From the NCBI GenBank assembly GCA_947449125.1, contig CANFQR010000144.1, positions 1 to 5,098 of the forward strand: DNA of 5,098 bases, read 5' to 3'. The notes below the pieces were generated by a model. It did not search any database and was not told the DNA's origin. It saw only the letters and a program-made list of their open reading frames with translations. The position numbers and the translations under genes were made by a program. Within the stretch, counting starts at the first letter, position 1; each line of letters begins with the position of its first letter. Origin of the DNA: Bacteroidota bacterium. GTDB taxonomy: Bacteria > Bacteroidota > Bacteroidia > B-17B0 > Aurantibacillaceae. This document shows, one piece after another, positions 1 to 5,098 of the stretch.

Positions 1-266
1 AATTCGGCAGAAAATTGCAAAAAAACCGAAACGAAAATAATGAAAAGTACAGCTTTACCACTCAAATTCATATAGGTATTTGGCTTAATAAGAATAAGAG
101 TTTTGCCTTTATATTTACACTCTGTAATAGATGCAAAACGATCGGTAGAGAATTTTAAATTATTTTGACTGGCTAGTTCATCAATGATTTTAAATCCGAT
201 GTTATGTCGTGTTTCGGTATACTCATCACCAATATTTCCTAAGCCAACTATTAAGAATTTACTCAT
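1..266 (-). CDS. pth: Peptidyl-tRNA hydrolase, N-terminal part, runs off left edge
   Basis: Pth cleaves the ester bond of peptidyl-tRNAs that drop off the ribosome and recycles the tRNA in the cytoplasm. The start at 266 gives [16 protein letters not shown], the classic Pth N-terminus. Visible family residues are N11 in GLGN, H21 in TRHNIGF (the catalytic His of the family), and M66/N67 in [13 protein letters not shown]. The frame stays open for 88 codons to the edge, against a usual length near 185-200, so the later conserved Asp and Asn lie outside the window. After SGKAV, Bacteroidota Pth normally continues with a YW...KE.IP-like stretch. Here the frame reads [15 protein letters not shown], which is hydrophobic and unlike Pth, and neither other minus-strand frame restores it. 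Identity as pth is secure, but the part encoded by roughly bases 1-48 is doubtful. The gene lies 48 bp downstream of the SET gene on the same strand, and no Shine-Dalgarno sequence is seen before the start. Confidence 0.9.
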   Translation of the reverse strand, partial: MSKFLIVGLGNIGDEYTETRHNIGFKIIDELASQNNLKFSTDRFASITECKYKGKTLILIKPNTYMNLSGKAVLFIIFVSVFLQFSAE

Positions 267-294
267 TGAAATTAAAATTATTGATGTTGTATTG

Positions 295-318
295 GTAACT
301 AAATTTAAAATTAGTTAC
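295..318. repeat. Perfect 8-bp palindrome overlapping the SET gene stop
   Basis: GTAACTAA (295-302) and TTAGTTAC (311-318) are perfect inverted arms around an 8-nt AT loop. The right arm contains the SET gene stop codon (315-317). On the plus strand the second arm is followed directly by eight T residues (319-326), the layout of an intrinsic terminator for plus-strand transcription, yet both flanking genes are on the minus strand. Read on the minus strand, the A-tract (the Lys tail of the SET protein) precedes the hairpin and no T-tract follows it. It may be a weak or antisense-facing terminator, an operator before pth, or chance in AT-rich DNA. Confidence 0.35.
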
Positions 319-737
319 TTTTTTTTCTTGTAAAGTTTATGTTTAATGTTGTAGCGTATACAGTCCCAATAATCTTTACTGTAGCTTACAAATATTTCTT
401 CCTTTGCTTTAATATCTCTTTCTGCTACAATAAAGCACCTATCTCCAATTATTTCGTAACAGGCATTGTTTTTTAATCCTTTTACCTTGCCTATACCTTC
501 GGCATCATTAGCAAATCTGGCTTTGTATCTTGGTGTGGCAAACGCATCTATGCAACGCTTTTTATTTATAAAAAACAAGTAACCATCTTTATCATCTTTA
601 ACTCTTTTTTCGTATTCTTTCCAATCAATAATTTCGCCTTTATATTCGATAATTTTTTTGTTCTTTTTTATTGGTTTGTCAGTAAACAAACCTTTGCCGG
701 CGTTAGGCAGGAGTGATGTTTTTACAATTAATGCCAT
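315..737 (-). CDS. Small stand-alone SET-domain protein (putative lysine methyltransferase)
   Basis: This 140-residue protein is essentially one SET domain, the fold that transfers methyl groups from S-adenosylmethionine to lysine side chains. Landmarks in order are GKGLFTDKPIKKNKKIIEYKGE (about 14-35, split here only by description: the opening GKGLF and the EYKGE strand), a YLFFI strand (53-57), the IDAF turn (63-66), ARFANDAEG (73-81) at the position of the eukaryotic RFxNHSC cofactor motif, an NN pair (90-91), and ERDIKAKEEIFVSYSKDYW (106-124), whose Y119 matches the catalytic Tyr position. The tail is basic (KHKLYKKKK). There are no pre-SET or post-SET zinc cysteine clusters, as is usual for short bacterial SET proteins. 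Met1 is the only methionine, which fixes an ATG start. The substrate is unknown: a ribosomal or nucleoid protein is possible, but nothing in the context supports one. It is 112 bp downstream of the ABC ATPase and probably has its own promoter at 745-752. Confidence 0.85.
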   Translation of the reverse strand: MALIVKTSLLPNAGKGLFTDKPIKKNKKIIEYKGEIIDWKEYEKRVKDDKDGYLFFINKKRCIDAFATPRYKARFANDAEGIGKVKGLKNNACYEIIGDRCFIVAERDIKAKEEIFVSYSKDYWDCIRYNIKHKLYKKKK

Positions 738-744
738 AGGGATA

Positions 745-752
745 CAAAAATA
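745..752 (-). promoter_or_regulatory. Bacteroidota -7 box (TAnnTTTG) before the SET gene
   Basis: On the minus strand 752-745 reads TATTTTTG, a perfect match to the Bacteroidota sigma-A -7 consensus TAnnTTTG. It ends 7 nt before the ATG at 737, so transcription would begin around 738-741, giving a leaderless or almost leaderless mRNA. No TTG-type -33 element is seen at the usual 17-23 bp upstream distance. In an eye scan of the minus strand of the whole window I found no other perfect match, which makes its place in an intergenic gap more meaningful, but AT-rich DNA produces such octamers easily. Confidence 0.4.
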
Positions 753-816
753 TACTTAAATTAATTACTCGGGGCTGTTTTTTAAAAAATGTTTGTAATT
801 AATTATTTATTAAAAT

Positions 817-837
817 AATATTTTTTTGCAAAATATT
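817..837 (-). terminator. Possible AT-only terminator hairpin after the ABC operon
   Basis: Thirteen bases beyond the ATPase stop, on the minus strand, AATATTTT and AAAATATT form perfect 8-bp inverted arms around a 5-nt loop (GCAAA), followed by ATTTTAATAAAT. Position and a short T-tract fit an intrinsic terminator for the mfd-kinase-ABC transcript. The stem has no G-C pair, so it would be weak, and such hairpins arise by chance at this base composition. Confidence 0.3.
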
Positions 838-849
838 GTAGCATGAATA

Positions 850-1593
850 TTATAAAAAATCGCCGCTTATTTGTTTAAAAATAGGGTTTGAGATGGCAGT
901 TGATGTTGGTATTAATTCAACTTTATTATCGGTAAGCAATAAAATTTTATTACAATATTTAAGAATTAAATCTAAATCGTGCGAACTCACCAAAATACAT
1001 TTGTTATGATGTAACGTTTGATTTTTTAGTAAACTAAATAAATCGTGTTTAGAAGCGAAATCTAAAAATGCACTTGGTTCGTCGAGCAACATTATATTTG
1101 TTTGCTGAGCAATTGACTTAGCTATTAATGTTTTTTGAAATAGCCCGTCACTTAATTCATGCAGTAATTTATGCTGATGTGCATACAAGCCACATGTTTT
1201 TATGGCTTCATTAATAATTAATTTATTTTCTGGCTTTAGGTTATTAAACGAATTAGTATAAGGCATTTGACCAGAAGCCACCAAATCATAAACACTTAAA
1301 TTAAAGCCATTTATTTTTTCTGTAAGAACAATAGAAATTTTTTTTGCCAGTTCGTTATTATCGTATTTGATGAGTAACTTTTGGTTTATAAAAACTTCCC
1401 CACTAAGTAAGGGAAGTAAACCGCAAATGCTTTTTAAAAACGTTGATTTACCAATTCCGTTTAAACCAACTACACCAACAAAATCGCCGTTAAAAAAGTT
1501 TAGATTTATACTATTAAATAAGTGCAGGTTCTCTTTATTTTTTTTAAACCCAATACTGACTTCTTTAATATTAATGCAATTATTATGTTCCAT
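850..1593 (-). CDS. ABC importer ATPase, FecE/BtuD/FepC type
   Basis: This 247-residue cytoplasmic nucleotide-binding subunit powers the importer formed with the two genes before it. Motifs: Walker A GLNGIGKST (43-51), ABC signature region ELSDGLFQK (146-154), Walker B NIMLLDEP (166-173) with E172 as catalytic base, D-loop SAFLD (174-178), and the switch histidine in SSHDLD (H205). Two motifs deviate. The Q-loop region reads IVLTEK (89-93), with T/E where most FecE-like ATPases have PQ. I recall similar TE forms in Bacteroidota relatives, so this may be a lineage trait. The signature reads LSDGLFQ rather than LSGGxRQ, with Leu-Phe replacing the usual polar-Arg pair. All essential Walker residues are present, so it is probably active. 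The ATG at 1593 shares one base with the permease stop (TAATG), a reinitiation-type junction. Substrate (ferric siderophore, haem or corrinoid) cannot be decided from the ATPase. Confidence 0.93.
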   Translation of the reverse strand: MEHNNCINIKEVSIGFKKNKENLHLFNSINLNFFNGDFVGVVGLNGIGKSTFLKSICGLLPLLSGEVFINQKLLIKYDNNELAKKISIVLTEKINGFNLSVYDLVASGQMPYTNSFNNLKPENKLIINEAIKTCGLYAHQHKLLHELSDGLFQKTLIAKSIAQQTNIMLLDEPSAFLDFASKHDLFSLLKNQTLHHNKCILVSSHDLDLILKYCNKILLLTDNKVELIPTSTAISNPIFKQISGDFL

Positions 1594-2579
1594 TACCAGC
1601 TTTTGTTTTTAAACATTAGGTAAATAATTAATGGTGCACCAATAAATGTGGTTATCATGTTAATTGGCAAGGTAACGTGGAGGAGTAAAGAATTGGCAAT
1701 AGCATCAGACAGTAATAGAATAATACTTCCGAGTAACATACAAGATATAAAATGTAGTTCTTGTTTAGCGGTTTTTAAAATCATTCGCGACAAAATTGGT
1801 ACAGCAATACCTATAAACGCAATGGGACCGCAAAACGCAGTAGTTAATCCAGTTAAAACAGAAGAAATTAAAATTAAAAAAAAGCGAGCCGATGAATAAT
1901 TTATACCAATGCTTTTTGCGTAATTTTCTCCTAGTAAAAAGGCATTAATAGGTTTAATAAAAAAAAGTACAAATCCTAAAAAAATGATGGTAAGCGGCAG
2001 GTAGATTAGTAAATCAAGGTTTGTTGTATTGGATAAAGATCCCATTCCCCAAACCACGAAATTTTTTAAGTTGTTTGCATCTGAAAAATATTCTAATGCA
2101 TTTTGAATGGCACCGCAAATCATAGAAAGCATGACGCCAATTAGCAATAAAACAACATTGCTGTTTACTTTTTTTGAGATGGCTAAAATTAATAGTGTAA
2201 TTAAAAAACTGCCAAGTATTGCCGAGGCTATAATGACTGTTTTGCCAATAAAAAAAACATTAAAAATTTGAAAGGTGCTTCCGGCTAAAATACTTATTGC
2301 TACTAATAATGAAGCGCCAGAACTTATGCCTAAAACGTATGGGCCTGCTATAGGATTTCTGAAAATAATTTGTAGAATTAATCCAGCTGTAGCGAGAGAA
2401 GAGCCGGCAAGTATGGCTGTAACTGTTTTTGGAAATCGAAGTTCCCAAAAAATAAAATTATTAAAATCAAGGTTATTTAAACTAATATGTTCGCTGCCAC
2501 CGAAAAATAAACTTAGGAATGTTGCAAGAATAAGCAAGCAGAATAGCAGTAAAAGTAATATTTTGGAATTTTGATTCAA
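1593..2579 (-). CDS. ABC importer permease, FecCD/BtuC family
   Basis: This is an integral inner-membrane protein of 328 residues, normal for the FecCD family, which forms a homodimeric channel for siderophores, haem or cobalamin. About ten hydrophobic helices are visible, the first at about residues 6-26. Family blocks occur in order: LRFPKTVTAILAGSSLATAG then ILQIIFRNPIAGP and LGISSGA (47-89), WGMGSL (177-182), LLGENYAKSIGI (215-226), GPIAFIGIAVPILSR (251-265), and LPINMITTFIGAP (304-316) before the short end LMFKNKSW. The GPIAFIG-to-VP block is the loop that couples to the ATPase. In most relatives it is followed by PHxxR, whereas here it is PILSR, so the histidine is lost but the arginine kept. 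The gene begins 2 bp after the binding-protein stop and ends in TAATG with the ATPase, so it is co-translated with both. Family assignment is certain, substrate is not. Confidence 0.95.
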   Translation of the reverse strand: MNQNSKILLLLLFCLLILATFLSLFFGGSEHISLNNLDFNNFIFWELRFPKTVTAILAGSSLATAGLILQIIFRNPIAGPYVLGISSGASLLVAISILAGSTFQIFNVFFIGKTVIIASAILGSFLITLLILAISKKVNSNVVLLLIGVMLSMICGAIQNALEYFSDANNLKNFVVWGMGSLSNTTNLDLLIYLPLTIIFLGFVLFFIKPINAFLLGENYAKSIGINYSSARFFLILISSVLTGLTTAFCGPIAFIGIAVPILSRMILKTAKQELHFISCMLLGSIILLLSDAIANSLLLHVTLPINMITTFIGAPLIIYLMFKNKSW

Positions 2580-2581
2580 TT

Positions 2582-3739
2582 TTATTTTAGTTGCTTGTAA
2601 TAAAATAATTTGTCTTCTAATTGTGCTTTTAGCTCAGGATGAAAGATAATAAGTAAATCGTTAAGTACTTTATTGGGATATATTATTCCTGTCTCCCAAT
2701 AATCGCTATAACCATTATTGTTTATGTTTTTATTATTATTAAAAATGTTTCCGGTTTTAAACGCTTTAAATTCCGTGTAGCGAGGTTCATAATTTAAAAG
2801 CTCGGTTTTAGAATTGCATAGTCCAAGGTTTATCCAAAAATCTGCTTGTTTGGCTTTAAAATAAACTTGTTCGAAACTAAGGGGCAAACTGCCTGAATTT
2901 ACGTCTTCTTTCCATATATAATTTGCGCCTGCATCTTTTAATAATTCAGCGATATAGCTTTTCCCACCAGGCACATACCAAATATCGCCTGTTTTAATCT
3001 CGTTAAATACAGTAGGTTGTTGCTTTGTTTTTTTACCTAATAATTGTAAGTCATTATAATTTTTTTCTATAGCATTAAATATCGAGTCAGCTTTAGTTGT
3101 CTTATTAACAAAGCATGCAAAAAATTTAATCCATTCGGCTCTTGCTAGTGGAGTTTCTTCTAAGTGGTCGAGGCTTATTGCAACCGGAATTTTTGCTTGC
3201 AATAATTTAGTATTGACATCTTTTTTAGGGTCACCCATTCCAAATGTGAAAACAATATCGGGGTTAAGTTTAATTGTTTGCTCCAGGTTTATTTCTGTTC
3301 CTTTTGATAACTCGGCGATTTTTCCATTATTGCAATTTGCAATAATTTCTTTATTGTTGATATAATCTCTATTATCTATTGCCGCTATTTTATTTACTTC
3401 ACCCAATTCGTAGAGCATATTGGCATAAATACTACTTAGTGCTGCAATTTTATTACAAGAGTTTTTAATGGTAATAATATTTTGAGGAGTATTGTCAATT
3501 AACTGGTTATTTTCATAAATTAAATAGGTGGCAGTAGTATCTAGGTTTTGTTTATTTCCAAATAAAAAAACTAAGGTGTAATTTTTGTGACGAGCAATTG
3601 AAAAACGTTTAGCGTACTTTAAAGTGCTGTCTTTTTTTATTCCTGAAAAAATAGTAATTGCCTTTTTATCCAACTGTTGGCAGCTAAATAGTGTTATAAA
3701 AACACCTACGCTAACATATTTTAGGCGATTAAATTTCAT
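2582..3739 (-). CDS. Substrate-binding lipoprotein of FecB/BtuF class
   Basis: This 385-residue exported lipoprotein captures the ligand and delivers it to the permease encoded next. Residues 1-20 are a lipoprotein signal peptide: KFNRLK, a hydrophobic core, and the lipobox LFSC with C20 as the lipidated cysteine. A Bacteroidota-type extra N-terminal segment (about 25-85) precedes the helical-backbone metal-receptor domain (PF01497 type) from about residue 88: CNKIAALSSIYANMLYELG (94-112), KIAAIDNRDYI (117-127), EINLEQTIKLNPDIVFTFG (149-167), then the second lobe with VPGGKSYIAELLKDAGANY (256-274) and PLSFEQVY (286-293). The end has the Bacteroidota block NGYSDYWETG...FHPEL (342-370). An Asn-rich stretch (332-342) falls in this conserved region. 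At 385 residues it is longer than Escherichia coli BtuF (about 266) because of the N-terminal segment and tail. The ATG at 3739 overlaps the kinase stop by 11 bp. Ligand could be a ferric siderophore, haem or corrinoid. No receptor gene is visible to decide. Confidence 0.92.
   Translation of the reverse strand: MKFNRLKYVSVGVFITLFSCQQLDKKAITIFSGIKKDSTLKYAKRFSIARHKNYTLVFLFGNKQNLDTTATYLIYENNQLIDNTPQNIITIKNSCNKIAALSSIYANMLYELGEVNKIAAIDNRDYINNKEIIANCNNGKIAELSKGTEINLEQTIKLNPDIVFTFGMGDPKKDVNTKLLQAKIPVAISLDHLEETPLARAEWIKFFACFVNKTTKADSIFNAIEKNYNDLQLLGKKTKQQPTVFNEIKTGDIWYVPGGKSYIAELLKDAGANYIWKEDVNSGSLPLSFEQVYFKAKQADFWINLGLCNSKTELLNYEPRYTEFKAFKTGNIFNNNKNINNNGYSDYWETGIIYPNKVLNDLLIIFHPELKAQLEDKLFYYKQLK
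3729..3739 (-). promoter_or_regulatory. Kinase/binding-protein overlap, coupling junction ATGAAATTTAA
   Basis: The 11 bases hold both the start codon of the binding-protein gene and the stop codon of the kinase gene in another frame. Ribosomes ending the kinase would sit on the next ATG, which suggests termination-reinitiation. No Shine-Dalgarno sequence precedes it. The overlap itself is read directly, and coupling is inferred. It is nearly identical to the junction at 4693-4703. Confidence 0.5.
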
Positions 3740-4703
3740 TTAAATAAATTTCAAAAACACTTCCGGTGGGTAAATTGTCTTTTACTTTCACTAAACCATG
3801 ATGTTTTTTTACAATATAATTTACAATAAACAAGCCCAGTCCGGTACCTTTCGTGTTTCTGGTATCTTCGTTTCCTGCTCTGAAAAACTTAGTAAATATT
3901 TTTTCTTTATCATAGTTTGAAATACCAACTCCACAGTCTTTTACTCTTAAAACAATTGTATTTTTTTGGTTTTCTAATTCTATCCAAATTTGTTTCTGAT
4001 TTGGAGAGTATTTAATGGCATTGTCGATTAAGTTTGTGATAATTGAAGGAAAGGCGCTTAGGTCTATATTACAAATTAAATTGTTGCTAATTTTATGGTT
4101 GATAATTTTGGATGACAGTTCGTTTTTATAGTAACGATTAAGTGTAGTTAAAATAAGTTCGCTTAAATTATGGCTTTCAAGATTAAATTTAAATTCTCCC
4201 GAATCAAGTCTGCTTGCCAATAATACATTGTCAATTAAAGAATTTAATCGTTCAGTTTCTGTTAAGGCATCATTAATCAAATTTTGCTGAGTGATTTCGT
4301 CTAACTTTTGTTTTTGGAGTGTTTGTAATTGCAGTTTAGTTGATGCAATGGGTGTTTTAAGTTCGTGTGTTATACTCAATAAAAAATTTTTTTGCTGATT
4401 GTTTAATGTATTTTCTTTGACTTGCGCTTGTTTTATTTTGTAAACGCCGAATAATAACAGCAGTAAAAAAACAGTCCCCTCGCCAACAATCATAACTACC
4501 TGCATGTTCTTTTTTTGCTGTAAAAATAAAATTTCACTGACTATTTTATTTTCGTTGGTTGTAGATAGGGCAGCAATTTTTTGTTTCAGATCAATTATCT
4601 CGGAAGTTTGTTTAACTAATAAGATTTCCCACCATAAAAATTGAAGTAAAATGTATCCAAAAAGTATACCTAAAATGATTATTGATTTTGATTTAACTTT
4701 CAT
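3729..4703 (-). CDS. Membrane sensor histidine kinase (HisKA-HATPase), no HAMP
   Basis: This inner-membrane two-component kinase should autophosphorylate on His and pass the phosphate to a response regulator not present here. With ATG at 4703 it has 324 residues. TM1 is about 7-25 (SIIILGILFGYILLQFLWW), followed by a short exposed loop (about 26-66) with heptad-like hydrophobics, then TM2 about 67-88. The core follows directly: H-box SITHELKTP with H113, N-box NLIDNAIKYS with N228, G1 DCGVGIS (256-262), F-box IFTKFFRA (269-276) and G2 KGTGLGLFIV (285-294). No HAMP or PAS domain fits between TM2 and the H-box, and the small loop leaves little room for a classic ligand-binding sensor. The frame is open 26 codons further up to an ATG at 4781, but that lies wholly inside mfd and adds a non-conserved tail. 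The 4703 start gives a clean TM1 leader and only an 11-bp overlap with mfd. The gene also overlaps the binding-protein start by 11 bp. Confidence 0.93.
   Translation of the reverse strand: MKVKSKSIIILGILFGYILLQFLWWEILLVKQTSEIIDLKQKIAALSTTNENKIVSEILFLQQKKNMQVVMIVGEGTVFLLLLLFGVYKIKQAQVKENTLNNQQKNFLLSITHELKTPIASTKLQLQTLQKQKLDEITQQNLINDALTETERLNSLIDNVLLASRLDSGEFKFNLESHNLSELILTTLNRYYKNELSSKIINHKISNNLICNIDLSAFPSIITNLIDNAIKYSPNQKQIWIELENQKNTIVLRVKDCGVGISNYDKEKIFTKFFRAGNEDTRNTKGTGLGLFIVNYIVKKHHGLVKVKDNLPTGSVFEIYLNEI
4693..4703 (-). promoter_or_regulatory. mfd/kinase overlap, coupling junction ATGAAAGTTAA
   Basis: The kinase start codon (4703-4701) and the mfd stop codon (4695-4693) share this 11-base segment in different frames. 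It differs by one base from the junction at 3729-3739. The sequence before it is A-rich without a Shine-Dalgarno motif, as is common in Bacteroidota, so reinitiation after mfd is a plausible way to translate the kinase. This segment is also the argument for choosing the 4703 start over the one at 4781. Confidence 0.5.
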
Positions 4704-5098
4704 TTTTTGAGTATTGAGGAAGTTCAATAAAATTTTCAATTTGAATAAGTACTTCGTCGGCACGCTTAACGGTGCTGACATCTTCGATAGTTAAAATTAA
4801 TTTTTTATTTAATTCTTTTAGGGTGCAAAGGTTTGGATATTTTTGAGCGAATAATAATGCGGCCTTAAACATTGGGCTGGAAAAATAATCGCTTTCTTGT
4901 TTATTTAAAAAATAGGCTAATAGTTTTTTATTTTTTAGAGTTAATTTTTCAAATCCAAGTTTCATTGCTTTCCAACGCAGCCTAACCACATTTATAAGTT
5001 CAATGGCTTCAGAGGGTATGGGGCCGAATCGATCTTTTAAATTGTTTTCAAACAGTAATAAATTATCCTCTTTAACAATGTTATCAAGTTCTCTGTAT
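4693..5098 (-). CDS. mfd: Transcription-repair coupling factor Mfd, C-terminal 134 residues, runs off right edge
   Basis: Mfd is a cytoplasmic DNA translocase that removes RNA polymerase stalled at lesions and recruits UvrA. The visible part is the regulatory C-terminal (TRCF, D7) domain only. It opens in frame at the window edge with YRELDNI, then LKDRFGPIPSEAIELINVVRLRWKAMKLGFEKLTLKN, the well-known Mfd block with the RFGPIP turn and the LR..A..LG segment. It continues through a Bacteroidota-like tail (SDYFSSPMFKAALLFAQKYP and LTIEDVSTVKRADEVL). The frame has no stop between 5098 and 4693. A GTG at 4989 could be mistaken for a start but falls inside the conserved block. The helicase motifs lie upstream, outside the window, and the full protein is usually over 1100 residues. 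The stop overlaps the downstream kinase start by 11 bp, so mfd is the upstream partner of the operon seen here. Confidence 0.95.
   Translation of the reverse strand, partial: YRELDNIVKEDNLLLFENNLKDRFGPIPSEAIELINVVRLRWKAMKLGFEKLTLKNKKLLAYFLNKQESDYFSSPMFKAALLFAQKYPNLCTLKELNKKLILTIEDVSTVKRADEVLIQIENFIELPQYSKNES

Noticed and set aside
759..804. Inverted repeat AATTAATTAC / GTAATTAATT with a 26-nt loop
   Set aside because: The arms are 10 bp, but AATTAATT is itself palindromic, the loop is long and there is no following T-tract in the needed place. Expected by chance at this AT content.
738..849. Possible small RNA or extra small gene in the 112-bp spacer
   Set aside because: No start-to-stop frame of useful length and no G-C-rich structure. 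Only the weak hairpin and the -7 box could be supported.
1367..1612. Plus-strand open frame of 81 codons across the ATPase gene
   Set aside because: It lies antisense to the Walker A region of a clearly real gene, and its product has no recognisable motif.
1648..1899. Plus-strand open frame of 83 codons across the permease gene
   Set aside because: Shadow of the permease 3' half, with no recognisable domain and no promoter seen.
2260..2574. Open frames on both strands over the permease 5' end (62 and 99 codons)
   Set aside because: Both overlap the conserved LRFPKT...RNPIAGP part of the permease in other frames. Composition looks like random AT-rich translation.
4704..4781. 26-residue N-terminal extension of the histidine kinase (ATG at 4781)
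   Set aside because: It lies entirely within mfd coding sequence, and the ATG at 4703 gives a normal TM1 leader and a junction matching the next one in the operon.
4693..4989. Separate 98-residue gene starting at GTG 4989
   Set aside because: The frame continues upstream without a stop to the window edge and encodes the conserved Mfd RFGPIP block, so this is the Mfd C-terminus.

Overview
The window is an AT-rich (about 30% GC by eye) chromosomal segment of a Bacteroidota bacterium, most likely from the Flavobacteriia/Sphingobacteriia/Cytophagia side of the phylum. This rests on the Bacteroidota-style C-terminus of Mfd, the lipoprotein-type FecB/BtuF binding protein with its terminal YWE...FHPE block, the absence of Shine-Dalgarno sequences before starts, and a TAnnTTTG promoter motif. 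Every gene is on the minus strand, so transcription runs from position 5098 towards position 1.

Right to left (5' to 3'), the first five genes form one tightly packed run. They are the 3' end of mfd (4693-5098, transcription-repair coupling factor), a membrane sensor histidine kinase (3729-4703), and a three-gene ABC importer of the FecBCD/BtuFCD class: binding lipoprotein (2582-3739), ten-helix permease (1593-2579) and ATPase (850-1593). The junctions are an 11-bp overlap, an 11-bp overlap, a 2-bp gap and a 1-bp overlap. The two 11-bp overlaps are almost the same sequence (ATGAAAGTTAA and ATGAAATTTAA). This looks like one translationally coupled operon that places a signalling kinase between a housekeeping repair gene and a metal-chelate or corrinoid importer. 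No response regulator and no TonB-dependent receptor is present in the window.

A 112-bp AT-rich spacer (738-849) follows. It holds a possible AT-only terminator hairpin for the ABC genes and a perfect TAnnTTTG element placed so close to the next start codon that the transcript would be nearly leaderless. Next comes a small stand-alone SET-domain protein (315-737). A 48-bp gap containing an 8-bp palindrome separates it from pth (peptidyl-tRNA hydrolase, 1-266), which runs off the left edge. The last visible 15 or so residues of pth stop looking like Pth immediately after the conserved SGKAV, so the first 45-50 bases deserve suspicion (edge artefact, frameshift or real divergence).

I see no CRISPR array, mobile element, tRNA or rRNA, and no clearly new system. 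The most unusual points are the kinase-importer coupling, noncanonical ABC ATPase motifs, the bacterial SET protein with a variant active-site motif, and the anomalous pth edge.
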